The notes beneath the pieces were generated by a model, which worked only from the letters and a program-made list of their open reading frames with translations, searched no databases and was not told the DNA's origin. Below, in pieces: positions 35,880-49,380 of a DNA stretch of 64,000 nt. A program made the translations under genes and the position numbers. Origin of the DNA: Pleurodeles waltl (Eukaryota; Chordata; Amphibia; Caudata; Salamandridae). Every line of letters starts with the position of its first letter. The first letter of the stretch is position 1. The DNA lies in contig NC_090445.1 in assembly GCF_031143425.1 (NCBI RefSeq), positions 1,580,850,049-1,580,914,048 on the forward strand. Reading direction: 5' to 3'.

Positions 35880-38340
35880 ATGGCCTCGGAACAACTCAGG
35901 TGCATCCTGTTCAATACCAGATCGCTCTGCAAACATGCAACCGAAGCCTGGGATATCATCTCCACACTTGCTCCTGACATAACCTTCATCACAGAGACCT
36001 GCCTCACCCCCATCTCAGCCACGGACATTGCCACAGCAACACCCCTACCACCAGCTACCAAATAAACACAGTGACTGCACCAACAGGCACAGAGACGACA
36101 TTGCCATCATACACAAGGAATCAATCACCTGCTCTATCACCTGTAACGAAACCACACCCATCATAGAACACATGAACTTCCAACTCCATGCCGACAATAC
36201 GGCAACACCTCCATCAAAGGCACCCTTGCATACAGACCACCAGGACCAGGAACTGGCCTCAGTTTCTCCATCACTGAATTCATCACCCCACTTGCCATTG
36301 AATCCGAACACTACACCTTTCTGGGAGAACGCACCTACCACCTGGATGACCCCACTGACACCAACTCCACTGACCTACTGGAAGGACTGGACAGCATCAG
36401 GCTCAAGCAGCTGGGCACGGGCCCCATGCACAAAGCAGGGCACACACTGGACCCCATCAACAAAATCAGGTACAGCCACACCACCGAACTCACCTGGTCA
36501 GACCACTACATCATACACTTCACCATCACTGGATCCCCCTTGCCACCCCCATCCGCTACAGCACCACCTCCCGTGGCTGGACCAAGGTCACTCAGCAGCA
36601 ATGCACTGATGCCCTCAGCACCTCACAGCCGAACATCATCACCAACTTCAATCAGGCAACACAGAACTTTAACGTCTGGATCATGAGTGCCGTCTACCTA
36701 TTTGCCCCAACTAAACCAGCGAAGACCCACAGAACCACCAAAAGGCCAGCTGGTGTCCCCTGGAACTCAGCAATTCAAAACACAGGTGTAAACAACTGGA
36801 GAGAAGATGGCGCATCAACAAGAAACACGCTGACCGAGTCACCTTCAAAGGGCCTGCTACTACTACCACCACTATATCAAACAGGCAAAAAAGAGGCCCT
36901 GACTGGCCAGATTGAGAACAGCGCCAACCAAGGAACTCTTCATCGTCATTAGAAGCCTTGAAACAAGCAGAGATCAGAACCCTCCTCAAGGAGCCCTCTG
37001 CAAAGAACAGCGAACTCCAGAACTACCGCCCGATCTCTCTGCTCCTGTTGCTACCAGTCCCGAAGAAGTCCATCAACTTCCAACTCACCGAACACCAGGA
37101 GGAAGACAACCTGTTAGACCCCAATCAGGCTTTAGAGCCAATCATAGCACTGAGAAAGCCTTGATGGCCGCAACAGACAACATTTGCGCCCAGCTTGACA
37201 GAGGAGAAGCAGTCCCTCTGATTCTGCTCGACCTCTCTGCTGCCTTCAACACCGCGCCCCACCACACACTGATCAACAGACTATGCCAGATTGGGATCAC
37301 AGACAAAGTGATAAGATGGAGGGCATCCTTCCTCATGGAATGCACCCAGAGAGTCCACCTCCCCCTTCACCTCACAGGTCAAGCACACCATCTGCAGTGT
37401 TCCCCAAGGTTCCACCCTAGGTCCAACACTCTTCAACGTCTAAATGACACTACTCGCAGATATTGTGAGATCCCACCACATCAACATCATCTCCTACGCT
37501 GATGACACACAGTTCATCCTCTCGCTCTCAACAGACACCCCCCAAGACAAAGACCAATTTCCATAACTACATGAATAACGTATCCGCCTGGATGAAGGAC
37601 AACTGCCTGAAGATCAACATGGACAAAACAGAGGCTCTGATCTTCAGCAGACACTTAACCCTCTGGAATGACTCCCGGTGGCCAGGAGAGCTCAGACCCT
37701 CTCCCAAACCAAAAGATCACGTATTTAACCTCAGCATCATTCTCAATAGTGAACTCTCCATGAAACGCTAGGTCAATGCCATTTCCTCAGCCTGTTTCAA
37801 CATGCTCAACAAGATCTTCAAGTGGCTCCCCATCTGCAGGAGGAAGATAGTGACGCAGGCCCTTATCATCAGCTGACTGGACTACGGCAAGCACTCTATG
37901 CAGGCACCACCACCAAAGTCATGCAAAGATTCCAGACGATCTGGAAAGCAACTGCCGGCAGATCCTTAACTAACCCAAGAGAACCCACATCACTCAGCAC
38001 CTGAAGGACCTCAATTGGCTCCCAATCCAGAAAAGATGCCACTTCAAACTCCGGACCCATGTCTACAAAGCCCACCATAACCAAGGACTTGCCTACCCGA
38101 ACCACCCCTTCACCTCCACCTACCTACCAGGAACCTCCACTCGGTGAACATCCCCCTCGCAAAGATACCACACATACGCCACTGCTGTGCTGGAGGACGC
38201 TCTTTCTCTGATTTCACCTCCAAAGCCTGGAATGCCCCCTCCACCTCCCATTCGCACCCTTGCTGAACCACTTCAGAAAGGGACTGAAAACCCGGCTTTT
38301 CAAATGAAAACACCTGCAGCAAGCAACTGGATACCAACTC
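35880..38340 (+). pseudogene. L2/CR1-type ORF2 (endonuclease-reverse transcriptase), decayed
   Basis: The endonuclease start is seen at 35893-36000 (LRCILFNTRSL, then PDITFITETCL). The RT region reads STEKALMAATDNICAQLDRG, then LILLDLSAAFNTAPHHTLIN (37212-37275) and GITDKVIRWRASFL. The catalytic SYADD block is at about 37494-37508 in a different frame, and a C-terminal region continues to about 38340. At least five frame changes and several stops are present, including ones between the LSAAF and YADD blocks. A C-rich upstream frame at 35500-35840 could be a remnant of ORF1 (contains CQRCTKTKPVC) but is not assignable. Confidence 0.75.
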
Positions 38341-38376
38341 GGGTGACAAGCTATGCTATGCTATACTAATAACACC

Positions 38377-38382
<6 letters not shown>

Positions 38383-38407
<25 letters not shown>
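38383..38407 (+). repeat. TTGA-repeat tail of the LINE
   Basis: About six TTGA units immediately after the element's 3' UTR, marking its 3' end. Confidence 0.8.
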
Positions 38408-41400
38408 AAGCTCAGAATAGGAGGTATTCACTCCACCTGTTCATACTGCTCCAAAGTGTTAATATTTTTCGGCAGCAGCCTCATGTTCATCTATCACTTG
38501 AATGATTGGAGCCTTCGTCCTGATGTACCAGAGAATCTTGTGGTTGCAAACCTCGCAAATCTCAAAATCAAAGGGTTTGGGACCACAACATAATTTTTAA
38601 TAGTGCAACCAAATCCCTTTTACAAGCCAAAAAAGCCCTTTCAAATCACAAAAGGAGGATTATGACTCAATCACACTTAGGAAGGGGTCATGAGAGTATC
38701 TTATCTGAATTCTATATATATATTTCTGTCTATTTATTGTGCATTCCCTTCCACAATTTTTGACACAATACAATATCTTTTTAGTATACATAAAAAGTAT
38801 GTAAACACATTAGTTTTGTGGATTATATGACACAATATTCGTCATTTACTATTGTTGTTCTTTATATTTTGCCATACAACCCACCAGGTCCTCCCTCATT
38901 GGAACAAAAAAAAACATGGCTGGTTTCACTTGTAATTCTTTTATATTTATTGATATGTTTAACTATGTTAAATAATTTACTTTAGTTTAACAATGGAGCT
39001 GGACTTACTGCTGCTCTGAATTGGAGTATTGTACTACTGTTTAGGTTCCCTTTGTGGTTGAAGTAAGTTTAGAGTACCAGATTATGAGTAGACATGGTCT
39101 TCCTCTTTTCTGAGTGGGTGCATGGCCCTTCATAAACCTCTCCCTTTTCATCCCTACACCCCTTCTTACTCCTTTCTAAACTCCTCCCATTTATTAATAA
39201 GTATTACACTATCCAACCACTCTGCCTAGTCCTTCCCACATCACTTCTACATTTACTACTAAGTAGTAAACTTACATGTGTGAGGATCTCTTTGTGGAAA
39301 AGATAGGACAAGTGGAGATTGTGATTTGCACTCATAGGTTTGTGACTAGCATTGTGTAATACATTAGTAGTACTACTGTGGTATTGCTAGACATACTACA
39401 AAATGCAGTTTGTGAATAGGTCCCCTTATTCTTATCTTCTTTCTACAATTGAGTGAATAATCTGATGTAAGCACACATTGAGGGGCTGGTTGGTGTTAGG
39501 GAATGTTAGAAGCGTAGACCAGTGGAGTTTTCATTGTGAATTTATTAAGAGATGATCTAGGTGCTATTAAAACATTTGTATCAGTATGCACTCTTTCTTG
39601 TATTTTTGTTGGCCTACATCAAAATTCAGTTTTTTTATATTTGTTTTTTTAAGATTCAACTTTTGCTCTGGTAACTTCATTTGGTATGTTGCTTCTCATA
39701 AACAATGACCATTATGCTTGTAATTAATGTATATCTAATGTAGAATTCAATGCTTCTATGTATTTTTTAAAATGTGTAATTTGACAAACTATCATTCTGC
39801 ATTTATATTTGTGATTTCTATGAATCACTTTTTTTCAATCTATCTTCATCTATTTTCATGGGGTCAAACGGATGGCTTTTAATAACTTATAATATAGCAC
39901 CTCATACTGCCCTTCATTACTTTCTAATATGACCAAACAATTTGGTTAAGCAGGAGTACAAAAACTATAGCGCAGGACTCCTCGGTTCAAGATTCAAAAC
40001 TTTCTCACTTCACCATAGTTTAATGATTTGACTATAAGACTGGGTGTTCTCTCCCCAAGGGTAAAATAAAATGATTGTTGAGTTGCAAGCCTATGTTCTT
40101 GTCACATATGTACTAACAGTGTTTAGTTTGATTAGTTTTCCCTAAAAAAATGGAGCATAAAAATATGTTCAGAAAGTGAGTGCCCATTATTGTTGAATTT
40201 GTCACCAGGGTAGGCCAAGATTAATAAAAAAATGCCTTCCTCTTCTATAGTTTCCATCTTGCTCTGTCCCAACAACTGGGGTGTGAGTGGTTTGGATAGT
40301 GAGGCTCAGGGACTACCCTCACCAACAATATGCCGGTGTGCTGTGGAACTTGTCTAGACCTTAAATACAGATTTCGCAACCAACATATTTTGGTAAAGAG
40401 ATAAAGCCAGAATTAAATGTTCAGTCTCATAATGACATGGCTAAAACGTTCCCACTGTCCCATGCTTAGCGGTGGAGGTTGGGTGTTTCTGTCTGCCAAC
40501 CTCGGAGAACTACACACCTTGTTGGTTTTTTTTTTCATGGATTTTTGATAGCACTTGCTACCATATCAGAGCCTGTTTCTAAACACTCCTAATGTTTATA
40601 GATAAGAGGCTAAAGGCACAAGGAAATTGTGAGACCTAGAATTCTGTTTCATCCCAATTCAATGATCAGTTTACTTCCTTTGTGCACTTGACTTACCAAA
40701 GGTTGTGATAGCAGGAAGAGAAGGCTTACCACAAGGTGTGGCACAGGGCTCGCAGCTCAGGTACAGCAATATTGTCAAATCTATAATTATTTTAGAGACA
40801 AAAGGCTTAATTTAGAGGACAACACAGAATGAAACCATAAAACTATAACAAGTCCATGGCGCACTTGTCAGACCGTGTACATGCTTTGCTTCCCTTACGT
40901 CCACCTTCCTCCCCCAGCCCCACCCCGGCATCAATGCTACCCTCAATCACATCATAGATCATACTTTTCCAAGTACCCATGGAATAAAGTATTGCTACTC
41001 CTTACATTGTACATTTCCATCATGAGTGCCAGAGGATCGCCTGGCAGACAGTAATGTACCTGTTCTGATTGCAAGTGGAACTTGCAATGTTGCTGTGAGT
41101 ACTGTGACTGTTCTGTGTATGGGAGAAAGGATTGTGCTAGGGCTGCTTTGCATACACCGAACCATCAGGCTATGAGCAGGCCACTGCCTGTCCTAATGCC
41201 AGTCCTGAGCCAAATGACCATTGGTCATGGCATGGCTACTGTTAAAAGTTACTCCGAGGGTTCCCTTTCTCGTGCCAGGGTTTGGGAGCTCCGCTCAACC
41301 TCCCTCTACCATTGAACACAGACACCCTCTCTGATTCCAAAGCGTGGGGTATAGGGTTGTGCCTACCCCTGCTTCCATTGCAGTATTGCAGTCCCTAACA

Positions 41401-43410
41401 TCTCTTCTGCTTGATACCGGGGGTGGGTTGCTCCTGCCCCTGTCTGCGTGGCACTCCCAGGCCTCATGCTGCTGCCAGGCACAAGCAGTTCCCACAATGC
41501 AGCTGGGCGTTGCAGCTTCCTCCCCCGGACTCACCCAATTGCCTCAGAAAATTGGACTTTTAATTAAACCGTATATTTGAGCTGACAAGCCTTCAATTTG
41601 CATATCTGATTAACAGCAGCATCAAATCCCTCTGAACCTCTCTAGCATGGCAATTAAACGCCACCAGCCCAGCTCACAGCCCGCCCCTTTGCAGTCATTC
41701 TTTTGCCACAGTTTGTTTATTTTTTCGTAATTAATGTGGATGAATCCACGCCAGTCAGGTTTCCTTGTTCGTCATTTTCAGTGATGCAAGTAAGCATCTG
41801 ACAAGACAAAATTAAATATAAATTTTTCACTTCGCAAAGGGCTTTGACATGATCCGGTTTGGAAGGTGATTGTTCTGCAGAAGAAGCTGCTTTAGGATGC
41901 AACTGAGAACGAGAAGAGGCTCATGTGATGACTGTTAGCGAGCCCTCGCGAGACTTCCTGATATCTGATGCAATGTTGTTCACATTGTATACCACTACGG
42001 CCTTTTTTTGGCATTGTAGTGCGCATGTATCTATTGAGAAGTTTGTCACAGAGCTGTGTTGCCTTCTGGTAACTTCAACGCTCTTGCATGTTAGAAGAGC
42101 AACTAAATTATTGGAATGGAAATTTAGCATCTGATCAGGCTGAGTGATTAAGGCTGCATTTATTTGCATACAGGCTTGAACTTACAGTCATTAAGCTCTG
42201 AGCATTTGGTAAATGCGTTCCGGGGGGCTGGTGTAAATCACGGGGTGCAGAGAGGAGACTGGGAATGATGGCATAAGAAGGGGGAGAATTTTGGCTGGCG
42301 GGGAGCACAATTATATTCTTCCCGTGCCTCGACTGAGAGTCAAGTGGGGCCAGGGAATGGGTCTGGGGTGCAATACAGCCAACTTCCAAGGCAATCTTAC
42401 CGTGTAGATATTCCACCTGGTAAAACTGGGTCTATTTGTCCTGCACCTGGTAAATCCAGAGTGAAATTCCACATGGGTATTATAGACAACCGTAATTTGG
42501 CTGAATGAAGGAAATGCTATGAACCCTGTTGGCCCATAACGTCAGACCCATTTGCCCCTGCTGAGGAAAACAGACCCTTTTTGCCGAGTCTGGCCCACCT
42601 ATTCTGCACGAGGTACCTCCTCTCTCCTGAAATATAATACTCAATAGCCCTTTGCCTGAGTCCCCCAATAGTTCCTTTTGAACCTAAAGGGCTTCCTCCT
42701 TGTGAATCTAATGTACTTTGACCTAAGCCTGATGAACCTTGCCCTAGAGTATCACCCCAAATGTTAGTGTATCTTAGTAGGCACACCACTGATTCCACTG
42801 AACCCACCTCTAGAATTTCTGATCCTTCAGAAAAACTTTCTCACATGGCTGTTGTGCCTTTGTGCCACACTCGATCCTCTGCCTTTGCCTTCGGCTGCTC
42901 GTCTTTGGAAGATCAACTTGGATCCAGACCAGCCACATGCCTGTTCATTGGGATCGCTGCATTCATTTTCTTTTATCCCCTTGCCTTATTTTAGAAGATT
43001 TCACATGTTGAAAAGTTTGTGTTTTTATCTAAATGTTCCTACACAGAACTTTGACCTTCAGGCATTGATGAGTGTTGGCTGCAGCTAATGTAAACTGACT
43101 AACTTAGAGTTGGGTAGAAGTACTATGATTTCAGCTGTCATATTTGTATGCTTGATGCATTTCCAGGGGTGTAGCTTCCATCAGTACAGGAGGAGCAGTG
43201 GCACCAGGACCCAGAGGTTGAGGGCCAGCGGAATCCTGCATATTGCTTTCAAATAGCAGCCAAGGGGCCCATTTCCTTCCCCACTTCACTACGGTCTAGG
43301 ACACATTGTCTCCACTACTGTGCATGTCATAAAATGGAGGCATCTCCTTTTAAATGGTACCTCTGAGATATGTAAGGCTATTTGATAGTAGTTGTGCATA
43401 GCAATGACTG
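38408..43410. other. non-coding, AT-rich, no gene seen
   Basis: No coding gene or RNA gene recognised. 38.4-40.6 kb is AT-rich unique-looking DNA. About 41540-41900 differs: it has several AATTAA/TAATTA motifs (near 41565, 41650 and 41730), an octamer-like ATTTGCAT near 41596, and no simple repeats. It is a candidate conserved non-coding element by texture only. ORFs on both strands at 41.1-43.1 kb overlap and have no family signature. Confidence 0.5.
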
Positions 43411-43948
43411 AGCCCCTCATAACGAGTTTGGCAGATGGGAAAGTCTGTCCGCCAAACTCCCGACAGGGTGGCTGCCGCCTTTGTGGCGACCACCCTGCCA
43501 GAGTTATTCAGAGTTTCCCTCTAGGTCAGACCGCGGACACCTCAGTTTCGTAATCGAGCCGGTGGCAATGCTGTAGCCCACAGGGTGCACAAGCACCCTT
43601 GCAGTCTTTGTTGTCTGCAATGCCAAGTACATGGGCAGTAGAGGCCCCCGTGGCCCCTTGCACCTTTTCTCCTCCAGCCTTTTTCATGGCAGTGTTACTG
43701 CTATGAAAAGGCTGGCAAAGAACAAGGCCAGAATCCGCAGGGCAGCGCTGCGTGCAGCGCTGCCCTGGCGGATTATGATCAGTGCCACCACCAGGCTGCC
43801 GGGATTATGGATCCTGGCGGCACTGGCAGAACCCTGGTGGTCGCATCACCAGGGTCTTTATGTGGCTGTCGGGCCGCCACAGCAGCAGAGGTCCTAACTG
43901 CCACCGCGGGGCTGCAGTTTGAAGACCGCCAGCCTCGTAATAAGGTCT
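43411..43948. mobile_element. ~0.5-kb inverted-repeat element, copy 2
   Basis: Begins AGCCCCTCATAACGAGTTTG and ends with AGCCTCGTAATAAGG, whose reverse complement parallels the start, giving imperfect terminal inverted repeats. It shares internal GC-rich blocks with 13732-14228 ('gcagggcagcgctg', 'ttttcatggcagt', 'gctgtagcc'). The centre is strongly self-complementary, with CAGGGCAGCGCTG facing CAGCGCTGCCCTG near 43740-43765. No coding frame, so non-autonomous. Confidence 0.6.
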
Positions 43949-46054
43949 AAGTGTGGTGGGACAATATGTTCCACTAGTGATGAATAGGAGTGCTCCCAAA
44001 CCGGATGCAGCAATATTCCACGATGGATGGATAAGCAATGATAAATTGATGTTTAGGTGTATGAGGCCACACTTGTAAAGTAATGCTTACATCACAGTGA
44101 AGTTTAAATATCCAGGAAGTGTGCATGCTTTATTAACTTTATGTACAGGATATTTAATAAAAACATTATTAGTGTTGCTGGGATAATTTATAGAATGTAT
44201 AGAATTTGCTTTGCTACACTAATGGTATTTTATTATTGCAGAACGTTGTTTCCTCAAGGAGTTTGAAAACCAAGGAATTTGGATCAATCTCTATTACAAC
44301 AAACATTGGTCATGGAAACTGAAAACGGCATACTCAGAGCTTGCTGATTGTAGGCAGACCCTATTTAAAGTGATGGATATTTGTTAACGTGAAGCTCGTT
44401 CGATGGAATCAAAAGCAGACGGAACCACTTTTTTATTGTCAGCGATTTGACAGTTGCTAAAAGAGGAAGATCATAGATGGGCACATAATTTTCTTTGCAA
44501 TCAGTACTATTACTAAATGTGTAATCCTAGGAATCTGGATCAACTTTCTGCCTACTGTTGATCGCTGATTAGCGAAACGACTACCCAAGCGTCGTTGGAA
44601 AATGAAATTGGACTTATCAAAACGTAAGGTAATTACCACAATTTATACAAATTAACCTCTTTTATTTTCTGTGATGAGTGTTGTAACGTATGATCTGCTT
44701 TTCTCTTCTTTTCTCCCATCCATCTTTTGTCAAGCCAAACAAAGAATCTCAAAAGCTTTTCCTTTTTCCATGACTCAAATTTCGGATTTCCATAGCAATC
44801 ATTTCTATATTCTTATACATTCGTTTAATTAGATAATTAGTTGTGAATGTGTGGAAGTTTCAATAAAGCATTTATAAATATCTTCTCCCTACGATTGACT
44901 AAGCAGCAAGACCTACTGTTTTAAGGTCCCGGCCTAGGAATTGATCACATTGCTGTACAGTGTGCTGGACCTACGTCAATGCCAAAGAAGATCAAATATC
45001 AAATTGGAACACATGTGAAGGACCTTAGGAAACAGACTGTCTCTGTCATGGAAACTGCTTAGAGGGTGAAAACGGTCACAATCGTTTTATTGGAGAAATG
45101 GGAAAAGAAGGGGACCAAAAAAGGGATAGATAGTGTTTAGGAGTAATAGGATTTGTAGGGATCAGGGATGGGCAGTGTTTAGGCATAGTAAAGGAGTCTA
45201 CATTTTCAGGGGATGGGCACTGTAACATTTTTTAAATGAAATAAATTACATTAGAATTCTCACAATGTAAAAAACCACAATCTAAAGGTACTACTGATGT
45301 ACTTACATTGATGTAATGACTCATTATGTAAGGTCTGTGAAGTAACAACTGATATTCCAAGAACCATCAGGGGGGAAAGATTCAAAGATGTTCTCAGGAT
45401 GATGGCACAGTGCCCAGATCATGTTTAATATACTATGGAGTGAAACATCAACAGGGAAGAATGGGACGACCATTTCTAGTAGAGCATCTTTACAGAACCA
45501 ACCCCAGCTACTATCAACCAGTGAGGGCACCCTGCCTCACTTCTGAACGGGGACTCACATCATTGGTCTGAGCACATCAACTCTGGTGATCAGACACTTG
45601 AAGCCAGAAAGGTCACCTGTTCCCCACCTCCTTCCATATGGTTTTCTAAAACAGGACCTGTAGAAGTTGGCCCCAATCCTCAGAGTGGTCTTCTAACAAT
45701 ATTTATCAGGTTAACCCTTCCTCAGAAATTGAGGTCCTGATCTTTCTCTACCAAAAAGTGGCAATCAAGATATTCAGTGGTATGTGCATAGCAGGCTCAG
45801 AGATGCAGAAGTTAAACTGTTTACAAAAATTATTCACCAAACTTCCAACATTGGCTGTTTGAAAAGGGAGCACTATTCACCAGCAGTGGGGGAGGGGCAG
45901 CAGGCAAATGGGTGGTGGGTGGGTGCATGCATGTAAGGTGAGTGGCAACAGTAAATAAAAAAGAAATAGCCACTTACCATGCTTGCTGTAAGACGTCCTC
46001 ACTCCGGTCCTTGTTGTGCTCTGTCTCCTCCAGGCTCCAGCAAATACTCCTAAC

Positions 46055-46109
46055 CAATCCTGGTGCTGCTTTCATGGTGGTGACCAGCATGAAAGCAGCA
46101 CCAGGATTG
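46055..46109. repeat. perfect 22-bp inverted repeat (hairpin)
   Basis: Arms at 46055-46076 and 46088-46109 are exact reverse complements, separated by an 11-base loop. A smaller inverted repeat (CTAACCCA / TGGGTTAG, 46163-46170 and 46186-46193) follows. The pair probably belongs to a short foldback element. Confidence 0.85.
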
Positions 46110-46713
46110 AAGGGAGCGGCCTCTCAAAGCGCTCTCAAGAGCACTGGAGGCCTGTGCGTTCTCTAACCCAACTCTCCAAGACAGCTGGGTTAGAAAGGTT
46201 TAAAATGCACGTCTCATTGGTCATTACAAGACGGCCAGCCAAAGAGACATGTGAATTTCAAACTAGTGCACAGGAAACCCACCATTCTTCCCTGCTGCTG
46301 TTGCCACTCAGCAGGCCCTGCCCCATCCTGACACTCAGTTCGGGAATGGTTGAGGAAAAATAAAATGGTAATGTATTAACTTCATTACTATTTTAATATT
46401 TCGTCTCTGGGGATTTTCTGGGGGCTTTTCAGTGGGGCAACGCACTTCTGCTCTAATGGAGGAGCCACCCCTACTAGTCATGGTTCGATGTGGTTTTAGC
46501 CATGTAGCTTAGTCAGTAATACTGGGGGGGAGGGGTCAGATTTCCCAAAAATCAAGTGGGGTATCCTAATAAAATACATTATACGAGAAGCAAGGCACGA
46601 GGATGGCTAAAGGTGAAGTGAAAACAGAGAGGAATGTGCATTGTTAGGGATACTTAAAACACAGTATTTTTCAAACTAATCATTTTTAAGGCCTTCAAAA
46701 GAGAGATGAGAGA

Positions 46714-46734
46714 GTGTGTGTGTGTGTGTGTGTG
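46714..46734 (+). repeat. (GT)10 microsatellite
   Basis: Uninterrupted GT dinucleotide run within a GA-rich context. Confidence 0.9.
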
Positions 46735-47723
46735 CATGTTTTTGTCAGTGTGGGCATGTACAAATCCAAAGTGAAATCAGACAGACACCTTACTATACCC
46801 GACTGAAAGCACTTATACCCAACTATTTACTATTGAATACATTTTGAGGGGTGTAACACGCCAAACAACCCCCTGAAGCTATGCCCCTGAGTTCACCAAA
46901 TGCAGGGCTGGAATGTCCGTAGTGGGCATTTGATGGTCCCCGAGAGGCTGGATAGGTGGGGGACAATTTTTGCAGAAGTGGAGGCCCGTTTTGTATCTGG
47001 GGGGCGGTTTTGCAGAAGTGCTGCAAACTCGGCCCCCAGTAACAAAAGCAGCAGTGCTTTGCATTTGCTAATCAACCACCCCCCCACACTACACCCCCCA
47101 AACCGGGGGCTGGTCTAACATAATTGTCAGGGCTGGTTTCAGTTCCCAGTCGGGCCCTGACCAAGTATTTGCCCTATAATGTTTATTAGTTGGTAATGTT
47201 TCCATAAAAATAGGATGCCCGTTTTTGCTGACTTCCTTTATGTCACCTAATGAATAGGGCTTGAAAGTAAGGAAATTTAAGGCAAGACGATGTTTTTTAT
47301 GGGTCAGAAACCCAGATAATTCGGATATTTAAGGTGAACAAGAACACAACAGTGATATTTGTCGACTATCTGCACTCCTGTTGTTCAACTTGTACAGGAA
47401 TGACTTCCATCATTTCCTTTAAGATTTAAAAGAGGGTGTTTCAGCCCGAGGGGATGGCATGGCTCCTCTACTAATGTAATCTAATGGCTCTGGAATTTTG
47501 AAAAGAACCATTAATCTCCATAATTTTGACAAGATCCCCTACTACTTTCTAAAAGCTTTTGGATGAAGTGGAAAACCACTGCAAATGCAAGTGTGGACCA
47601 CAATAAATACCAGTCATTGTTACACCTCAGATCAAAATTCAGAAACATACTTAAGCAGTGATGTGTTCCTTGGGCTTAGGGTTGTTTGAGGAGAAGACAG
47701 TGCAAATGTAGTACACAAGCTTG

Positions 47724-47727
47724 CCAT
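47724..47727. repeat. target-site duplication CCAT (left)
   Basis: CCAT directly precedes the left LTR (TGATAGAG) and directly follows the right LTR at 60261-60264. A 4-bp duplication fits gamma/epsilon-type integrases. Confidence 0.9.
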
Positions 47728-49321
47728 TGATAGAGCGGTCCGTACTAATAATTTTACCTGTGTTCGGACGCTCTTTAGGCCGATGAATCTTTTGACTAAG
47801 TGGGACTCTCTGTACTCTATATCGGTCAACTTCCTTAAATCAATAATTAATAACGAACATAAGCAATACCTTGATCAACATAACACTTGACAATTAATCC
47901 AGAATACATTTCGGCGAACCCTGACCTTTCAGTCAGGAATAACCACACCAGTTTATTCAAAGTTAGTGAATTTTATTTCCCTATATTAACAAAGCTAGCA
48001 CAATATAGATGTGTCTCAACACCAAATGATAAACATATATGGACATTAATAGCTGTCCATAGCGGCGAAACAGGTGCAATCTATGTAGCATTTGAATCAC
48101 AAGGCATTCGATAATAGCAATGCAAATCACTAATACGATAATCTGTAACGAACTAATTGCATACATTTAGTCAGCATAACAAGATCTCAAATTTCATCGT
48201 GCGACATATGGAATCCTCGTCTAACCTCAAATTAGCATCGGCATGTGGGACTTCATGCAAAAACAATTTAGCAACATTAATTTAGAAAAACTCCTAACTA
48301 GGGCTCTTATCAAAATCAGCAGTTGGTTACCTAAAGGAAACAAAATGCAATTTTACAATTTCCTTTCATATTTACCAATTACGATCAGCATACAAGGAAG
48401 TCTTCGTCTCACAGGTACCGTTCTTCGGTCAGCATGGGTACCGTTTCGATCGGCATGGGATGGGGCAAAGGGGCAGGGGTGGACGGGGCAATTGCCTCAC
48501 GGCGGCAAGGTAAAACTACTACTTCATGCAAAGGGATCAAAGTTAAAGTCTCTAGGGCAAGAATCATTAAAGTCTCTTTCTCTCGATTAGAGAAAGCATC
48601 AAAGTCTCTTTCAAAATGGCGTCGCAGTAAAGTGGGCCATAATAGCTACGAAGTCTACAAAATGGCGGGATGTCCAATAATGGATACTTTCCTCTCGTGC
48701 ACCTGGGTTTTATAGACAACAGTTCAAATCCAGTAGGGTCTTCCATTGGAGGGTTCATAGGTTAGCTTCAAATTGTCCAATCAAAAACGACAGTTCTCAA
48801 GCTTTTACTTAAGCATACATTATCCTTGGAGATGGGTACGCAAGTTGCAACATTTTATACCAATTAACTCACTTTCAGAGCTTCCATTGTCCGCACCTGC
48901 AGATCGACCTTGGAGTAAAGAGAAAATATGCCAGGCTGGCACGAAACCTTAAGATAAGCATGTGAACGGTCTCAGTGGAAAAGTACAGCTTCAAGCAAAA
49001 GTACACGTTTAATAGCACATTGGAAAAATACGAGCATCTAAACCGTGAGACCAGGCCACTAGGCCGAAACCTGCACTAAAGTAATGCTAAGCTAAAACAT
49101 TTCAAACAAGCAAATCATAGCACACGTTTACGATTATGTCGGATTAGTGCAATTCTAATACATCACGTTATATAAAGCACGCTTATAAATGTTGGCAAAC
49201 TACTCTGAGGGCACATTTTGTCCCCGTACAATCTTTATTAGTTCGGTTAAAGTCACACATGATTATTTCACACTACGTTTACGTGTTAATAAATGTAAAA
49301 CCTTCATTTTCTGCTTCATCA
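47728..49321 (-). repeat. 3' LTR
   Basis: Plus strand from TGATAGAGCGG to GCTTCATCA; on the minus strand TGATGAAGC...CTCTATCA, a 5'-TG...CA-3' LTR with four-base inverted termini. Differs from the right LTR at 48343, 48419, 48504, 48561, 48628 and 49069 (seen by eye). Candidate TATAAAA is the complement of 48708-48714; AATAAA hexamers are the complements of 47972-47977 and 47952-47957. If both are used, R would be long (about 700 bases), so one of these assignments may be wrong. Confidence 0.92.
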
Positions 49322-49332
49322 ATCCCTCCTCT
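49322..49332 (-). other. polypurine tract
   Basis: The minus strand reads AGAGGAGGGAT immediately before the 3' LTR. This is the position and composition of the plus-strand primer used in reverse transcription. Confidence 0.85.
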
Positions 49333-49380
49333 GATGACTACTTGTCATCACACCAAACCATGCCCACAAATTTTATTCCA

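Larger units (their letters stand above)
34862..38407 (+). mobile_element. L2/CR1-type LINE, near full length but decayed
   Basis: Plus-strand non-LTR retrotransposon with tandem 5'-UTR monomers (34862 onward), an AP endonuclease region from about 35880, an RT region around 37150-37520, and a TTGA-repeat 3' terminus at 38383-38407. The short-repeat tail instead of poly-A and the RT block DLSAAFN...HHTLINRL are typical of the L2/CR1 group. Frame breaks are frequent, so it is inactive. Confidence 0.75.
43949..47723. other. non-coding, no gene seen
   Basis: About 44380-44700 is non-repetitive with mixed composition and could be a conserved element. 46010-46200 contains nested inverted repeats (see the hairpin). 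46850-47120 is a GC-richer block with phrases shared with other repeat-like parts of the window. No exon or RNA gene is seen. Confidence 0.5.
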
